Below are positions 7,066 through 15,073 of a DNA stretch of 17,871 nucleotides, in pieces. The notes beneath the pieces were generated by a model. The model made no database searches. It saw only the letters and a program-made list of their open reading frames with translations, and was not told the origin of the DNA. Position 1 is the first letter of the stretch. Each line of letters starts with the position of its first letter. Position numbers and translations under genes: made by a program. Where the stretch lies: the NCBI GenBank assembly GCA_900549215.1, contig URNJ01000018.1, forward strand, positions 1 through 17,871, read 5' to 3'. Source of the stretch: an uncultured Collinsella sp. Its GTDB lineage: Bacteria; Actinomycetota; Coriobacteriia; Coriobacteriales; Coriobacteriaceae.

Positions 7066-7095
7066 GCCGCGGCCTGACTAAAGGCAGGCCGCGGC
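7066..7095 (-). terminator. Hairpin spanning the engB stop codon
   Basis: GCCGCGGCCTG (7066-7076) and CAGGCCGCGGC (7085-7095) form a perfect 11-bp stem whose loop contains the engB stop codon. No clear T-tract follows on the minus strand, so it may end transcription inefficiently or protect the 3' end of the mRNA. Confidence 0.55.
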
Positions 7096-7668
7096 AATGC
7101 GGCGCTTAAGCTCATCGATGCCGGTGCCGGTTTGGGAGCTTGTGATGATCGCGTTTTCGGCCGGAACGTTGAGCTGCTTTTTGATGGCTGCTGCCTGGCG
7201 GGCCTGCTGGGTGCGGCTGAGCTTGTCGGCTTTGGTGAGGCAAACGATAAAGTTGAACTCGTTGCCCTGTAGGTAGTCGATCATGTCGTGGTCGAGCTTG
7301 CTGGGGTCGTGACGAATGTCCACCAGCGAGACGACCAAGTTAAAGCTGCGTTCGGAGTCGAAGAAGTCGCCAATAAGCTCAGCCCAACGGTCGCGCTCAG
7401 CCTTGGAACGGCGGGCAAAACCGTAGCCCGGCAGGTCCACAAAGTGCACGTCGTCGGCCTCAAAGAAGTTGATGTTGCTCGTCTTGCCCGGCGTACTCGA
7501 AACCTTCACCAGGTTCTTGCGGCCAAAGAGCTTGTTCATAATCGACGACTTGCCCACGTTGGAGCGGCCAACGAAGCTCACCTCGGGACAGGTGGACTCG
7601 GGGATCTGCGAAACCTTGCCGTAGCTGGCGACGAACTTGGCAAGCTGGTAGTTAATGGAATCGGCCAT
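7078..7668 (-). CDS. engB: Ribosome biogenesis GTP-binding protein YihA/YsxC
   Basis: This TRAFAC-class GTPase acts in assembly of the large ribosomal subunit and is usually essential. The 196-residue protein shows the G1 loop GRSNVGKSS (residues 34-42), the switch I threonine region STPGKTSNINFF (58-69), G3 DLPGYGFA (78-85) and G4 TKAD (145-148); SSQTGTG near the end fits G5. The size is that of the single-domain EngB family. ATG 7668 is chosen because AAGGAG sits five bases upstream; an in-frame GTG six bases earlier would be too close to that site. It follows mtnN by 38 bp on the same strand, a probable two-gene operon. Confidence 0.95.
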   Translation of the reverse strand: MADSINYQLAKFVASYGKVSQIPESTCPEVSFVGRSNVGKSSIMNKLFGRKNLVKVSSTPGKTSNINFFEADDVHFVDLPGYGFARRSKAERDRWAELIGDFFDSERSFNLVVSLVDIRHDPSKLDHDMIDYLQGNEFNFIVCLTKADKLSRTQQARQAAAIKKQLNVPAENAIITSSQTGTGIDELKRRIAAACL

Positions 7669-7706
7669 GGACACTCCTTGGTCGTAGGTTCTTACAAATA
7701 GACGCG

Positions 7707-8447
7707 CTATTGCGCAGCGGCAATGCGGCGGACGATATCGAGCGTGATGTCACTTGCGACACGCGCGTACTCGAACAGATCGAACTCTCGCTCGCAAATT
7801 GCATCGTACGCCTCGTCACAATTATCGCTGATAGCGCGCAACACCAGGCAATCGACACCATTTTTGGTTGCGACATGGGCAATTGCCGCGCCCTCCATGC
7901 CGACACAATCGGCATGCGTCGCCTCGATAGCGTCGTTGCGCATGGTGGCGCCCGTCACAAAGCGGTTACCCGTGGCAATCGTGCCGACCAGGAACTGCTT
8001 GGTGCCCTCGTTCGAAGCGACTGCATTTTTCGAAGCGTCAACAAACCCACGCTCAGCAAGCACGTCGGCGGCAATATCGACCAGCGCGGGCGTCGAGCCA
8101 AACTCCTCGAGCCCCGGTGCGGACTCGGCGATAAGCGCGGTATCGGTATCCAGATAGCGTAGGCGTTTGCCAATGACCACGTCGTCGATATGGAGCTTGG
8201 GGTTCAAACCGCCCGCAATGCCCGAAAACACAACAGCCTGCGGAGCATACTTGCTAATGAGGTGCTGTGTTGCAGCGGCGGCGTTCACCGTGCCCATGCC
8301 CGCCGTTGTGGCGACAACTGTCAGGCCGTCGAGCTCACCGCTCACAACGGTCAAGCCTGCCTCCCGTGCCTCGCAAACGTCGCTCAGCTCTTCCTTAATC
8401 TGCATGATCTCTTTTTCGAGCGCACCGATAATCGCGATGGTAGCCAT
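7707..8447 (-). CDS. mtnN: 5'-methylthioadenosine/S-adenosylhomocysteine nucleosidase
   Basis: This cytosolic enzyme cleaves adenine from methylthioadenosine and S-adenosylhomocysteine, clearing SAM by-products and returning methionine and adenine. It also hydrolyses 5'-deoxyadenosine, the product of radical-SAM enzymes such as the pflA product nearby. The 246-residue protein has IGALEKEI with the catalytic Glu at about residue 11, TTAGMGTVNAA (47-57), the ribose/adenine pocket FSGIAGGLNP (74-83), GMEGAAIAHVA with Glu185 (183-193) and the catalytic Asp208 in RAISDN. The start ATG 8447 gives the family N-terminus MATIAIIGA and has GGGGAA upstream; an in-frame TTG at 8459 is less likely. It lies 38 bp upstream of engB. 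Confidence 0.95.
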   Translation of the reverse strand: MATIAIIGALEKEIMQIKEELSDVCEAREAGLTVVSGELDGLTVVATTAGMGTVNAAAATQHLISKYAPQAVVFSGIAGGLNPKLHIDDVVIGKRLRYLDTDTALIAESAPGLEEFGSTPALVDIAADVLAERGFVDASKNAVASNEGTKQFLVGTIATGNRFVTGATMRNDAIEATHADCVGMEGAAIAHVATKNGVDCLVLRAISDNCDEAYDAICEREFDLFEYARVASDITLDIVRRIAAAQ

Positions 8448-8525
8448 ACCATTCCCCAAACCTATACGAAATTCTCAACCAAGGTATGGTACCAGCATTT
8501 TGTTTGACCTCGCCAAACGAACACG

Positions 8526-9644
8526 CTAAGCCAGTGCAGCTCGCGTATCAAACAGAGCCTTTGCAATCGCGGCCGTAACCTCGCTCGAACGGTCACTCCA
8601 TGGCATCGATGTCATGACGCTCATGACATAGGTACGGCCATCGATGTCGATGAGGCCTGCATCGCATGTCGAATAGTAACCATCCTCGCTAATCCAGCCT
8701 GCCTTGTTGCGCACCAAAACCTGCTCGTCCGCAATGCCATCGCGAATAAACGAGCGCGATGTTGATGCCAGAAGGCCCGACAACCACTGTGAAGTCTCGG
8801 TATCCATGCTCAGATACTCGCTCATCTCGCGCCATAACCTCGCAGAAGTGCGCGGGCAGTAGGTCGGAAAATCACTCATCGGATTCAGTGCCGTTTCGTC
8901 ATCAACACCCAGATTGGCAATCCGATCCTCATAGCCATCATGGTCAAACGCCGCGCGTAACGCGATAAACGAATCGTTGTCTGAGTTGGCGACGGCATTC
9001 TCGATAAGGTCGCGCACCGTCTGCCAGCCCATGCTGCAACCACCATACGTGGCTAAAGGCCCATCGAGCGACACCCGCCCCGATTCGACCAACGTCTCGC
9101 AAATATAGAGCGCATACAGCGCTTTGTAGCTGCTCGCTCCATACACCTCGACATCGGCGTTATACGTCACGCCCCTACCACTCGATAGGTCGTAGAACAC
9201 TACACCCACGTCGCCCAGCTCCTGCGCCCGACACAGGGCATCCTGGAGCGAGGCAAGGCTCTCATCCTCCAAGGCAGGAGTCTTGTTATCCACCAACGAG
9301 AAGGTCCGAACGGTATCACCCGAAGGGATATCGTTGAAGTCCGCCTTCGAAAGTCTCGTCTTGAGATCTGCCGTCGACAGAGCTTGATCTGCCGACGCTT
9401 TGGACTTTGAAACCTTCTCGTTTTGCAGCTGTACCGTTGACGCATCTGGGCGCACCGTTCGCTCCGAGGCGTAGGTTTTAACGGTAATTCCGAGGATAAT
9501 AACCGCCGACGTTAGCATCCCAATGGCGGCAATCTTCCTCACGCGGATGCGAGCGCCGGCAAGGCCACGCGAAGACGTGCCCTTCGTCTTATATCTGCTG
9601 CCATGCTGCGGCACATACTCGTCCCGCGATGCGATGTTTCGCAC
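8526..9644 (-). CDS. Membrane-anchored serine hydrolase, beta-lactamase/PBP fold
   Basis: The 372-residue protein has a basic cytoplasmic tail, one membrane segment at about 38-58 (IAAIGMLTSAVIILGITV) and a Ser/Lys-rich linker. An extracellular domain with the three signatures of the class A beta-lactamase/penicillin-interacting fold follows: SSYK (171-174, SxxK nucleophile), SDN (221-223) and KAG (314-316) in place of the usual KTG or KSG. It probably acts on cell-wall peptides or similar acyl substrates; true beta-lactamase activity is not shown. I saw no ExxLN omega-loop motif, which argues against a classical penicillinase. The start is GTG at 9644, with AGGAG five bases upstream. A plausible promoter lies at 9682-9709. 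It is separated from pflA by 264 bp, so it is likely its own unit. Confidence 0.8.
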   Translation of the reverse strand: MRNIASRDEYVPQHGSRYKTKGTSSRGLAGARIRVRKIAAIGMLTSAVIILGITVKTYASERTVRPDASTVQLQNEKVSKSKASADQALSTADLKTRLSKADFNDIPSGDTVRTFSLVDNKTPALEDESLASLQDALCRAQELGDVGVVFYDLSSGRGVTYNADVEVYGASSYKALYALYICETLVESGRVSLDGPLATYGGCSMGWQTVRDLIENAVANSDNDSFIALRAAFDHDGYEDRIANLGVDDETALNPMSDFPTYCPRTSARLWREMSEYLSMDTETSQWLSGLLASTSRSFIRDGIADEQVLVRNKAGWISEDGYYSTCDAGLIDIDGRTYVMSVMTSMPWSDRSSEVTAAIAKALFDTRAALA

Positions 9645-9681
9645 GTGGTCTCCTGACTGCCACCGTTTATATACGAGCAGT

Positions 9682-9709
9682 ATGATACCGAGCAGGCATT
9701 TCTTTCCAA
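9682..9709 (-). promoter_or_regulatory. Candidate promoter of the serine hydrolase gene
   Basis: On the minus strand, TTGGAA (9704-9709), a 16-base spacer and TATCAT (9682-9687) give a fair sigma-A-type match, 37 bases before the GTG start. The alternative -10-like TATATAAAC lies slightly downstream. Match quality is moderate and no start site is known. Confidence 0.5.
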
Positions 9710-9848
9710 AGATATTCAGCGGCGTTTAAGGTGTCTTTAAAGAAACCACAAGCGTATTTATCCAAATGGCACGATTCTGTTGCGCATCTCACCGCAACCC
9801 AGAGAGCAGTCTTTTAAGGACGGGGCTCTTTAGCAATCAACTAGGTGC

Positions 9849-9891
9849 CCAGGGGCACTCATTTAAGTCTGTCCCCAATGAGTGCCCTTGG
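9849..9891. repeat. Inverted repeat downstream of pflA
   Basis: CCAGGGGCACTCATT (9849-9863) and AATGAGTGCCCTTGG (9877-9891) pair with one mismatch (a G-U pair in RNA) around a 13-base loop. It starts 17 bases past the pflA stop but has no T-tract on the minus strand. It could be a weak terminator or a small palindromic repeat. Confidence 0.6.
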
Positions 9892-9908
9892 GGAGCGAAA
9901 ATGGCACG

Positions 9909-10727
9909 CTAGCCGATGGCGTTTTTGAGTTCCGCGCGGCGCTTTTTCATGCCCGTCATGACGGCATTGCGCAGCTCGGGCATGCGCGCGGTATCCATCT
10001 GGGGCACGCCCTCGAGCTTATAGGGAATGCCCAGTTGCTCGTACTTGACGACACCCATCGTGTGATACGGCAGCATTTCCAGGCCCACCACGTTGTGCCA
10101 TGGAGCGATCAGGCAACCAAGCTTCTCGCACTCCTCCACCGTGTCGGTAATGCCCGGTACCACCACGTGGCGGATAACGACCTTAATCTTGCGACGCGCG
10201 AGCTCATCGCCAAACGCCAAGATGCGTGCGGGATCGCAACCGGTCAGCTTTTTATGCTCGACCGGGTCGGCATGCTTAATATCGAGCAGCACCATATCGG
10301 TCTCGTTGAGTACGGCATCGAACTTCTCGGGATGCGCGGGATCGAACGCATAGCCGCAGCTATCCAAGCAGGTATGCACGCGGCCATCGGGGTTGTTGTG
10401 CATTGCACAGAACAGGTCGGCCAAAAACTCAGGCTGTAGGAGCGGCTCGCCGCCGGACACCGTAATTCCGCCGCTGCGATAGAACTCGTGGTTGCTCTGG
10501 AACTCGTCCATCAGGTGTTCGACGGTCACCATGGTGCCGCCGTTAACAGACCAGGTATCGGGATTGTGACAATACGCGCAGCGCATGGGACAGCCCTGGA
10601 CAAACACCACAAAGCGAATGCCGGGTCCGTCGACCGTTCCCATCGTCTCGATTGAATGCACGCGGCCAAGGGCAAACGCAGAGTCCTCGGGACGAGCGTC
10701 CACACCCTCAAGCGTCATTTCTGCCAT
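9909..10727 (-). CDS. pflA: Pyruvate formate-lyase activating enzyme (radical SAM)
   Basis: This radical-SAM activase uses a [4Fe-4S] cluster and S-adenosylmethionine to install the glycyl radical on pyruvate formate-lyase, allowing anaerobic cleavage of pyruvate to acetyl-CoA and formate. The 272-residue protein has the cluster motif CPMRCAYC (Cys46, Cys50, Cys53), the preceding MGTVDGPGIRFVVFVQG (residues 29-45), ITVSGGEPLLQ (88-98) and DIKHADP further on. There is no added ferredoxin-type Cys cluster, so it is PflA-like and not one of the larger glycyl-radical activases. ATG 10727 is chosen for its AAGG site and family length; an ATG at 10757 lies before the stronger AAGGAGAGG. No pflB is adjacent, which is unusual; another glycyl-radical partner is possible but the close PflA pattern argues for PflB. 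Confidence 0.93.
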   Translation of the reverse strand: MAEMTLEGVDARPEDSAFALGRVHSIETMGTVDGPGIRFVVFVQGCPMRCAYCHNPDTWSVNGGTMVTVEHLMDEFQSNHEFYRSGGITVSGGEPLLQPEFLADLFCAMHNNPDGRVHTCLDSCGYAFDPAHPEKFDAVLNETDMVLLDIKHADPVEHKKLTGCDPARILAFGDELARRKIKVVIRHVVVPGITDTVEECEKLGCLIAPWHNVVGLEMLPYHTMGVVKYEQLGIPYKLEGVPQMDTARMPELRNAVMTGMKKRRAELKNAIG

Positions 10728-10760
10728 TCGCGCTACCTTGCCTCTCCTTGGATGCAACCA

Positions 10761-10833
10761 ATTAAAATGCCAGAGCCATTCTAGCCTATGCGTTTGCGTT
10801 TAAACGTCTCGGGCTAGAATGGCACGTTTTAAT
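10761..10833. repeat. Inverted repeat between degV-family gene and pflA
   Basis: GCCATTCTAGCC (10775-10786) and GGCTAGAATGGC (10812-10823) are perfect reverse complements; ATTAAAA (10761-10767) and TTTTAAT (10827-10833) extend the arms with a short mismatch. Read leftward, the hairpin is followed by CATTTTAATT, a possible terminator of the DegV gene. A smaller TCAGAC/GTCTGA dyad (10873-10896) lies nearer its stop. The 10728-10901 gap holds no gene. Confidence 0.65.
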
Positions 10834-10901
10834 CTATCCCCCATCACCATGGCTGGGGTCTACTTCGAGATGTCAGACTGAAGAACGCTCGTCTGAGGCC
10901 T

Positions 10902-11756
10902 TTACGCCTTAAGCGTGAGCACCGCGCCGAAAGCAGTCGGGCCGCAGTGGCTCGAAATGACGCCGCCGACCTGAGTCCAGGTAACGTCCTTAAAGCCAAG
11001 ATCGTGTGCATAGACTTCCATGTCGTCGCGCAACTCCTCGGAAAGACCCACCGAATACGCCAGGCCAATATGCGAGTAGTCGATCTCGCCCTTCTCTACC
11101 ATGTGATCAATAAAGGCACGGGCGCACTTAAGCATAGAACCGCGGAACTTCTTGGTCGCCACGAACTTGCCGCCCGTCACCTCAATGCAGGGCTTAATCT
11201 TGAGCAGATGGGCGCCTAGGAACGCGACGTTGGACAAGCGGCCACCTGCCTTAAGGAAGGCAAGGTCGGTAGGAACAAAGCCCAACAGTACGCGGTCCAT
11301 GACGGAGTTCGTAAATGCAAAGATCTCGTCGACGGTGACATCGGGGTGAGCCTCGATGTATTTGGCGGTCTCGACGACAACGAGCGACTGGCCCACCGAG
11401 ACAAAGCGTGTGTCCATGGAGAACACGTAGTCGCGCCCCTGGGCCGCAATCTTAGAGGACTGATGCGAACAGGTCGTGGCCTCGGAATATGCAAGATGCA
11501 AAATAGTCGCGTCGGGTTGCTCGGCATGGATGCGGTCGTACACATGCGCAAAATCCGCTGGCGAACAGCCACTGGTCTTGGGCATCACGCCAAACTCGTT
11601 ACAGCGCGAGTAAATCTCGAGCGGATCAATCGAGCCATCCTCGACGGTCTCGTCGCCAATCGTGACATGCATGGGCACGCGCACGATGCCGTAGCGTTCG
11701 CAGAGCTCTGGCGTCACATCCGAACCAGATTCAACCACGATTACGTACTTGCCCAT
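10902..11756 (-). CDS. DegV family fatty-acid-binding protein
   Basis: DegV/FakB proteins bind a fatty acid and, with the FakA kinase, feed acyl phosphate to phospholipid synthesis. The 284-residue protein shows the family order: an opening strand YVIVVESGSDVTPEL (residues 4-18), VPMHVTIGDETVEDG (27-41), KTSGCSPADF (60-69) where the TS pair contacts the carboxylate, SEATTCSHQSS (91-101, the SGT-like loop) and FLKAGGRLSNVAFLGAHLLKIKPCIEV (168-193). No signal peptide is seen, so it is cytosolic. ATG 11756 gives the family N-terminus. An ATG at 11780 and a longer form to 11867 are possible because the ribosome site before 11756 is weak. No fakA is in the window, as is usual for scattered fakB paralogues. 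Its particular lipid ligand cannot be read from sequence. Confidence 0.92.
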   Translation of the reverse strand: MGKYVIVVESGSDVTPELCERYGIVRVPMHVTIGDETVEDGSIDPLEIYSRCNEFGVMPKTSGCSPADFAHVYDRIHAEQPDATILHLAYSEATTCSHQSSKIAAQGRDYVFSMDTRFVSVGQSLVVVETAKYIEAHPDVTVDEIFAFTNSVMDRVLLGFVPTDLAFLKAGGRLSNVAFLGAHLLKIKPCIEVTGGKFVATKKFRGSMLKCARAFIDHMVEKGEIDYSHIGLAYSVGLSEELRDDMEVYAHDLGFKDVTWTQVGGVISSHCGPTAFGAVLTLKA

Positions 11757-11841
11757 TCTTATCACGACCCATCTCGACATTGGCTTTTCAATACATGGCA
11801 CGCGCCGCCGCACTGTTGTACAACGGCGTCCAAGCGCCAAA

Positions 11842-11880
11842 GAGACGCCGCCCCTTGCACACAACAAAGGACAGCGTCTC
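11842..11880 (-). terminator. Hairpin upstream of the DegV gene
   Basis: GAGACGC (11842-11848) and GCGTCTC (11874-11880) form a 7-bp stem; on the minus strand TTT follows. It stands between the sucrose operon and the DegV gene, so it could end the former or attenuate the latter. It is weak as a terminator. Confidence 0.3.
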
Positions 11881-11944
11881 CCTGGAAAACTCCGTGCTTA
11901 TCTGAGATTCTACACGGTTTATTAAGGAGTGTTACTTATTCCGC

Positions 11945-11973
11945 AAACGGTAGCTATACGCGATAAACGGTAG
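11945..11973. repeat. Direct repeat AAACGGTAG
   Basis: AAACGGTAG occurs at 11945-11953 and 11965-11973, spaced by 20 bp (two helical turns), beyond the 3' end of the sucrose operon. The spacing could suit a dimeric DNA-binding protein; no function is evident. Confidence 0.5.
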
Positions 11974-12016
11974 TTCGCTGCGGCAACTGCGACACATTCC
12001 GCCCAGCAAGTCCAAT

Positions 12017-12031
12017 CGTGCTCCACGCACG
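12017..12031 (-). terminator. Small hairpin after the sucrose hydrolase stop
   Basis: CGTGC (12017-12021) and GCACG (12027-12031) form a 5-bp stem immediately after the scrB stop codon. The following ATTGGACTT is only weakly T-rich. It may be the operon end but is weak. Confidence 0.3.
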
Positions 12032-12032
12032 G

Positions 12033-13475
12033 TTAACGCGCAAGACGGTAAAAATCCATCGATGCCGCACCCTCGGCGCGCAGCTCCATCGCCGGAACCG
12101 CCGGCGAATAGGTACGGCTCGTAAGTGCCGCCTCCCCGCCGTTGGCAAAAATCTCGACCATCGTAGTGTCCGAAAGCACGCGCAGGTCGCGAAGCTCGCC
12201 GAGCTCAATCGACCTCCGGTCTCGCCCATAGCCTTCGTCACCCATGTCGAGGGTAAGCATCCCGTCCGCATAGCGCACAAAGACACCCTTGCGGATCTCG
12301 AACTCAACCATCTTGGCGCCCTCACAGGAAACCACGACATCAAACAGGCGTCCCGGCTCCTCAACGGTCTCACCGCCTACAGCACGAACGCAATCGCCGC
12401 GCATTCTCTCAATCTCGTGCGCCGGCTGCTGGCAGAGCTTGCCATCGCGCATGCTCAGCTCTCGCGGCACCGTCAACGCGCACTGCCACCCGCGCGCCAC
12501 CGTCGGGTTTTCCGCCGTCGCATCGGGGCAACCCGACCATCCGATCATCAATCGCCGGCCTGCAGCATCCTCAAAGGACTGCGGAGCATAGAAATCAAAA
12601 CCGGCATCGACCATCGGGGGCATGCCCTTCCCGACGATTTTAAAGCTCGGCGCCTCCCAATCGGCCTCGATGGGGAACCACACGCACTGATGCGGATTGC
12701 GGTAACGCCAACCATCGGCAGGCACACTCTGCGGACAGCAAACGAGAATAAGCTCGCCATCGAGCTCAAATAGATCAGGGCACTCCCACATAAAGCCAAA
12801 CTTCTCGCCCAGCTCAATGCGCGTCGCATAGCCCCAGTCCTCTAGATCGCGCGAGGTATAGACAAGCACACACCCGCGATCGTCTTTCGTACGAGCGCCG
12901 AGAACCATGTAGTAGATACCGTCGTGTTCAAGGATCTTGGGGTCGCGCACGTGCGTACCGATATCGTCGGGGTAATCGACCGGCCCAACAGCTATGCGCT
13001 TCTCGCCCAATTCGTCGGGATTCTCGGCAACCATATGAATCTGGTTTTGCTCACGGCCCGTCAACACGTAGTCGTAATCATCGCGGTCAAAATGCTTAAC
13101 GTTGCCGGTATAGAAGTAGTGAATCTTGCCATCACGTACAAAGGCAGAACCAGAATACGCTCCACTCGAATCCAAATCGGAATCGGGGAACAACACGGGG
13201 CCGTGATTCTCGTACGTCACAAAATCCTTTGTCGTCAGATGGTTCCAAAGCACTGGACCGCCATGCGCAGCATCGAACGGATCGTATTGATGATAGATGT
13301 GATACGTATCACCAATCTGAACCAAACCGTTGGGGTCGTTGAGCCAGCCAAGCTCAGGCTCCACATGGAACAAAAGCCTATCGGGGTCGGACGCGATGCG
13401 AGCCGCCGTCTCATCCTGTCCAGCTCGCCACTGCTCATAGTCCGCACGCATCACCTTGTTTTTTTGATTAAACAT
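12033..13475 (-). CDS. scrB: GH32 sucrose-6-phosphate hydrolase / beta-fructofuranosidase
   Basis: This intracellular glycoside hydrolase family 32 enzyme would split sucrose-6-phosphate, delivered by the PTS, into glucose-6-phosphate and fructose. The 480-residue protein has all three catalytic motifs: WLNDPNG (residues 44-50, nucleophile Asp47), RDP (177-179) and ECPDLF (231-236, acid/base Glu231). A five-bladed propeller is expected to about residue 340, followed by the beta-sandwich. No signal peptide is present, which with the adjacent PTS gene supports a phosphorylated cytoplasmic substrate. ATG 13475 has GAGAAGG nine bases upstream; another in-frame ATG at 13481 is only three bases from that site and is the alternative. 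It is the last gene of a leftward operon, 101 bp after the PTS gene, and likely controlled by the LacI-type protein. Sucrose versus short fructo-oligosaccharide preference cannot be told. Confidence 0.93.
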   Translation of the reverse strand: MFNQKNKVMRADYEQWRAGQDETAARIASDPDRLLFHVEPELGWLNDPNGLVQIGDTYHIYHQYDPFDAAHGGPVLWNHLTTKDFVTYENHGPVLFPDSDLDSSGAYSGSAFVRDGKIHYFYTGNVKHFDRDDYDYVLTGREQNQIHMVAENPDELGEKRIAVGPVDYPDDIGTHVRDPKILEHDGIYYMVLGARTKDDRGCVLVYTSRDLEDWGYATRIELGEKFGFMWECPDLFELDGELILVCCPQSVPADGWRYRNPHQCVWFPIEADWEAPSFKIVGKGMPPMVDAGFDFYAPQSFEDAAGRRLMIGWSGCPDATAENPTVARGWQCALTVPRELSMRDGKLCQQPAHEIERMRGDCVRAVGGETVEEPGRLFDVVVSCEGAKMVEFEIRKGVFVRYADGMLTLDMGDEGYGRDRRSIELGELRDLRVLSDTTMVEIFANGGEAALTSRTYSPAVPAMELRAEGAASMDFYRLAR

Positions 13476-13576
13476 CGCCATTGACCTTCTCGTCTATGGG
13501 AAAGGACGCTCGACTCACACGAGCCGAACGCCCTTCCTCAAATGGACTTATCCTCAGATTACGCTGAACGGCTCAA

Positions 13577-15028
13577 CTAGAAGCTGACATCGAAGCCAGC
13601 GCCAGCGCCCTCTTCATCAGTGGTCGGCACGCCCTTTGCCTTGTTGTAGGCAAAGATCAAGACGATCGGCACGATAAAGGCGATGAGATTGCCAGCCACA
13701 TACCACACGAGCGTCTCGGGCGTGACGATGAGCAGGCCAAGCACGCCGGTCAGACCCTGACCGATGGCGCGCACCTCAAAGAGCTTCACGAAGGCACCGC
13801 CGCAGCCTGCACCGATGCAAGCGCAGATGAACGGGATGATCGAGTAGCGCATGTTTGCAGCGAAGATAGCGGGCTCGGAGATTCCGACCAGCGTCGGGAT
13901 AAAGGACGACATGCAGATGTTGCGCTCTTTGGAATGCTTCTTATGAATGAGGTACATGCCGATGGCGCCGCCGCCCTGGGCGATAATGGAAACCGACCAG
14001 ATGGCCTGGATGTAGTTGAAGCCAGTCGTGGCGACGAGGTTTGCCTCGATACCCTGGATGAACTGATGCGTACCGGTAACGACAAGCGGCTGCAGGAACG
14101 CGGCGAAGACAAAGGCACCAAAGACGCCCATCCTGTTGTACAGGATATCGATTACGCCGCCGAGGACGTCGCCGATCAGGTTGCCGAGCGGGCCGAACAC
14201 GGTGAACAGGGCGACGTTAGCAAGAATCAGGGTAACGGTCGGGACAAAGACGAACGAAACGACCTCGGGGATGTACTTCTGGGCAATCTTTTCGACCTTG
14301 GCCATAAACCAGGCAGTCAGGATTGCAGGGAACACGCCGCCCTGGAAAGCAACCATGGGAATGGAGAGCGGACCAAAGTTCCAGTACTCAGCACCCGTCG
14401 GGTCCATAACGAACGTGTTGCGGTTCATAAGGCTCGGGTGAACCATGACGATACCGACGAGGATGCCCAGGATCGGGTTACCGCCAAAACGCTTGACCGC
14501 GCTGTACATAACCAGGACAGGTAGGTAGTCGAAGGTGGTGGCGATAATGGCAAAGAAGCTTGCGAGGTTCTTGAGGAACTCGCTGTGATCGGCGAGGCTG
14601 CCCTCCATGCCAAAGAGGCCGTTGGCAACGATCAGCGACTTAAGGCCGATGATGATAGCAGCGCCGACGAAAGCGGGAATGATGGGGATAAAGATGTCCG
14701 AGAATACCTTGAGGACCGAGAAGAACTTGCCCTTCTTGTCCGCCTCGGCGCCCTTGACCTCGGAAGCGCTGATCTCCTTAACGCCCGTCAGAGCCATAAA
14801 CTCATCGTAAACCTTGTTGACGGTACCGGTACCGAAGATGATCATGAGCTGGCCGCTGTTGTACAGCACGCCCTTGACGCCATCGATGTTCTCGAGCTCG
14901 GCCTTGTTGTACTTGCTCGTATCCTTGAGCACCAGACGCAGACGCGTAACGCAATGCGTGGCGCCCTCGATGTTCTCCAGACCGCCGACGTTATCGACGA
15001 CTTGCTGAGACACTACTTTGTAGTCCAT
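13577..15028 (-). CDS. PTS EIIBC component, sucrose/beta-glucoside type
   Basis: This phosphotransferase permease takes up a sugar and phosphorylates it. The 483-residue protein opens with an EIIB domain (about 1-85) whose phosphorylated Cys26 is in EGATHCVTRLRL. An EIIC domain with roughly ten membrane segments follows (from about 108). EIIC hallmarks are TGTHQFIQGIE (318-328) and the substrate-binding LVGISEPAIFAANMR (380-394). The protein ends at DVSF with no EIIA domain, so a separate EIIA must donate phosphate. ATG 15028 has GGAG six bases upstream; the ATG at 15040 directly abuts its AAAGGA and is less likely. It lies between two GH32-type genes (45 bp after the first, 101 bp before the second), so sucrose or a related fructoside is the inferred substrate (ScrA/SacP-like). 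Confidence 0.92.
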   Translation of the reverse strand: MDYKVVSQQVVDNVGGLENIEGATHCVTRLRLVLKDTSKYNKAELENIDGVKGVLYNSGQLMIIFGTGTVNKVYDEFMALTGVKEISASEVKGAEADKKGKFFSVLKVFSDIFIPIIPAFVGAAIIIGLKSLIVANGLFGMEGSLADHSEFLKNLASFFAIIATTFDYLPVLVMYSAVKRFGGNPILGILVGIVMVHPSLMNRNTFVMDPTGAEYWNFGPLSIPMVAFQGGVFPAILTAWFMAKVEKIAQKYIPEVVSFVFVPTVTLILANVALFTVFGPLGNLIGDVLGGVIDILYNRMGVFGAFVFAAFLQPLVVTGTHQFIQGIEANLVATTGFNYIQAIWSVSIIAQGGGAIGMYLIHKKHSKERNICMSSFIPTLVGISEPAIFAANMRYSIIPFICACIGAGCGGAFVKLFEVRAIGQGLTGVLGLLIVTPETLVWYVAGNLIAFIVPIVLIFAYNKAKGVPTTDEEGAGAGFDVSF

Positions 15029-15073
15029 GTTCCTCTCCATTCCTTTACGAAATCATAAGACGTTTTGATGCCA

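Noticed and set aside
9765..9908. Repeats of AATGGCACG around pflA (9765, 9900, 10819)
   Set aside because: Nine bases in three copies is too short to separate from chance without genome counts.
11815..11824. Palindrome GTTGTACAAC upstream of the DegV gene
   Set aside because: A 10-bp palindrome alone is weak, and no matching site or regulator is nearby.
15041..15073. Possible extra LacI operator (ATAAGACGTTTTGATG) between the atypical GH32 and PTS genes
   Set aside because: It shares the ACGTTTT core but matches the 17-bp motif at only about 10 of 17 positions, and it lies inside an operon gap where an operator is less expected.
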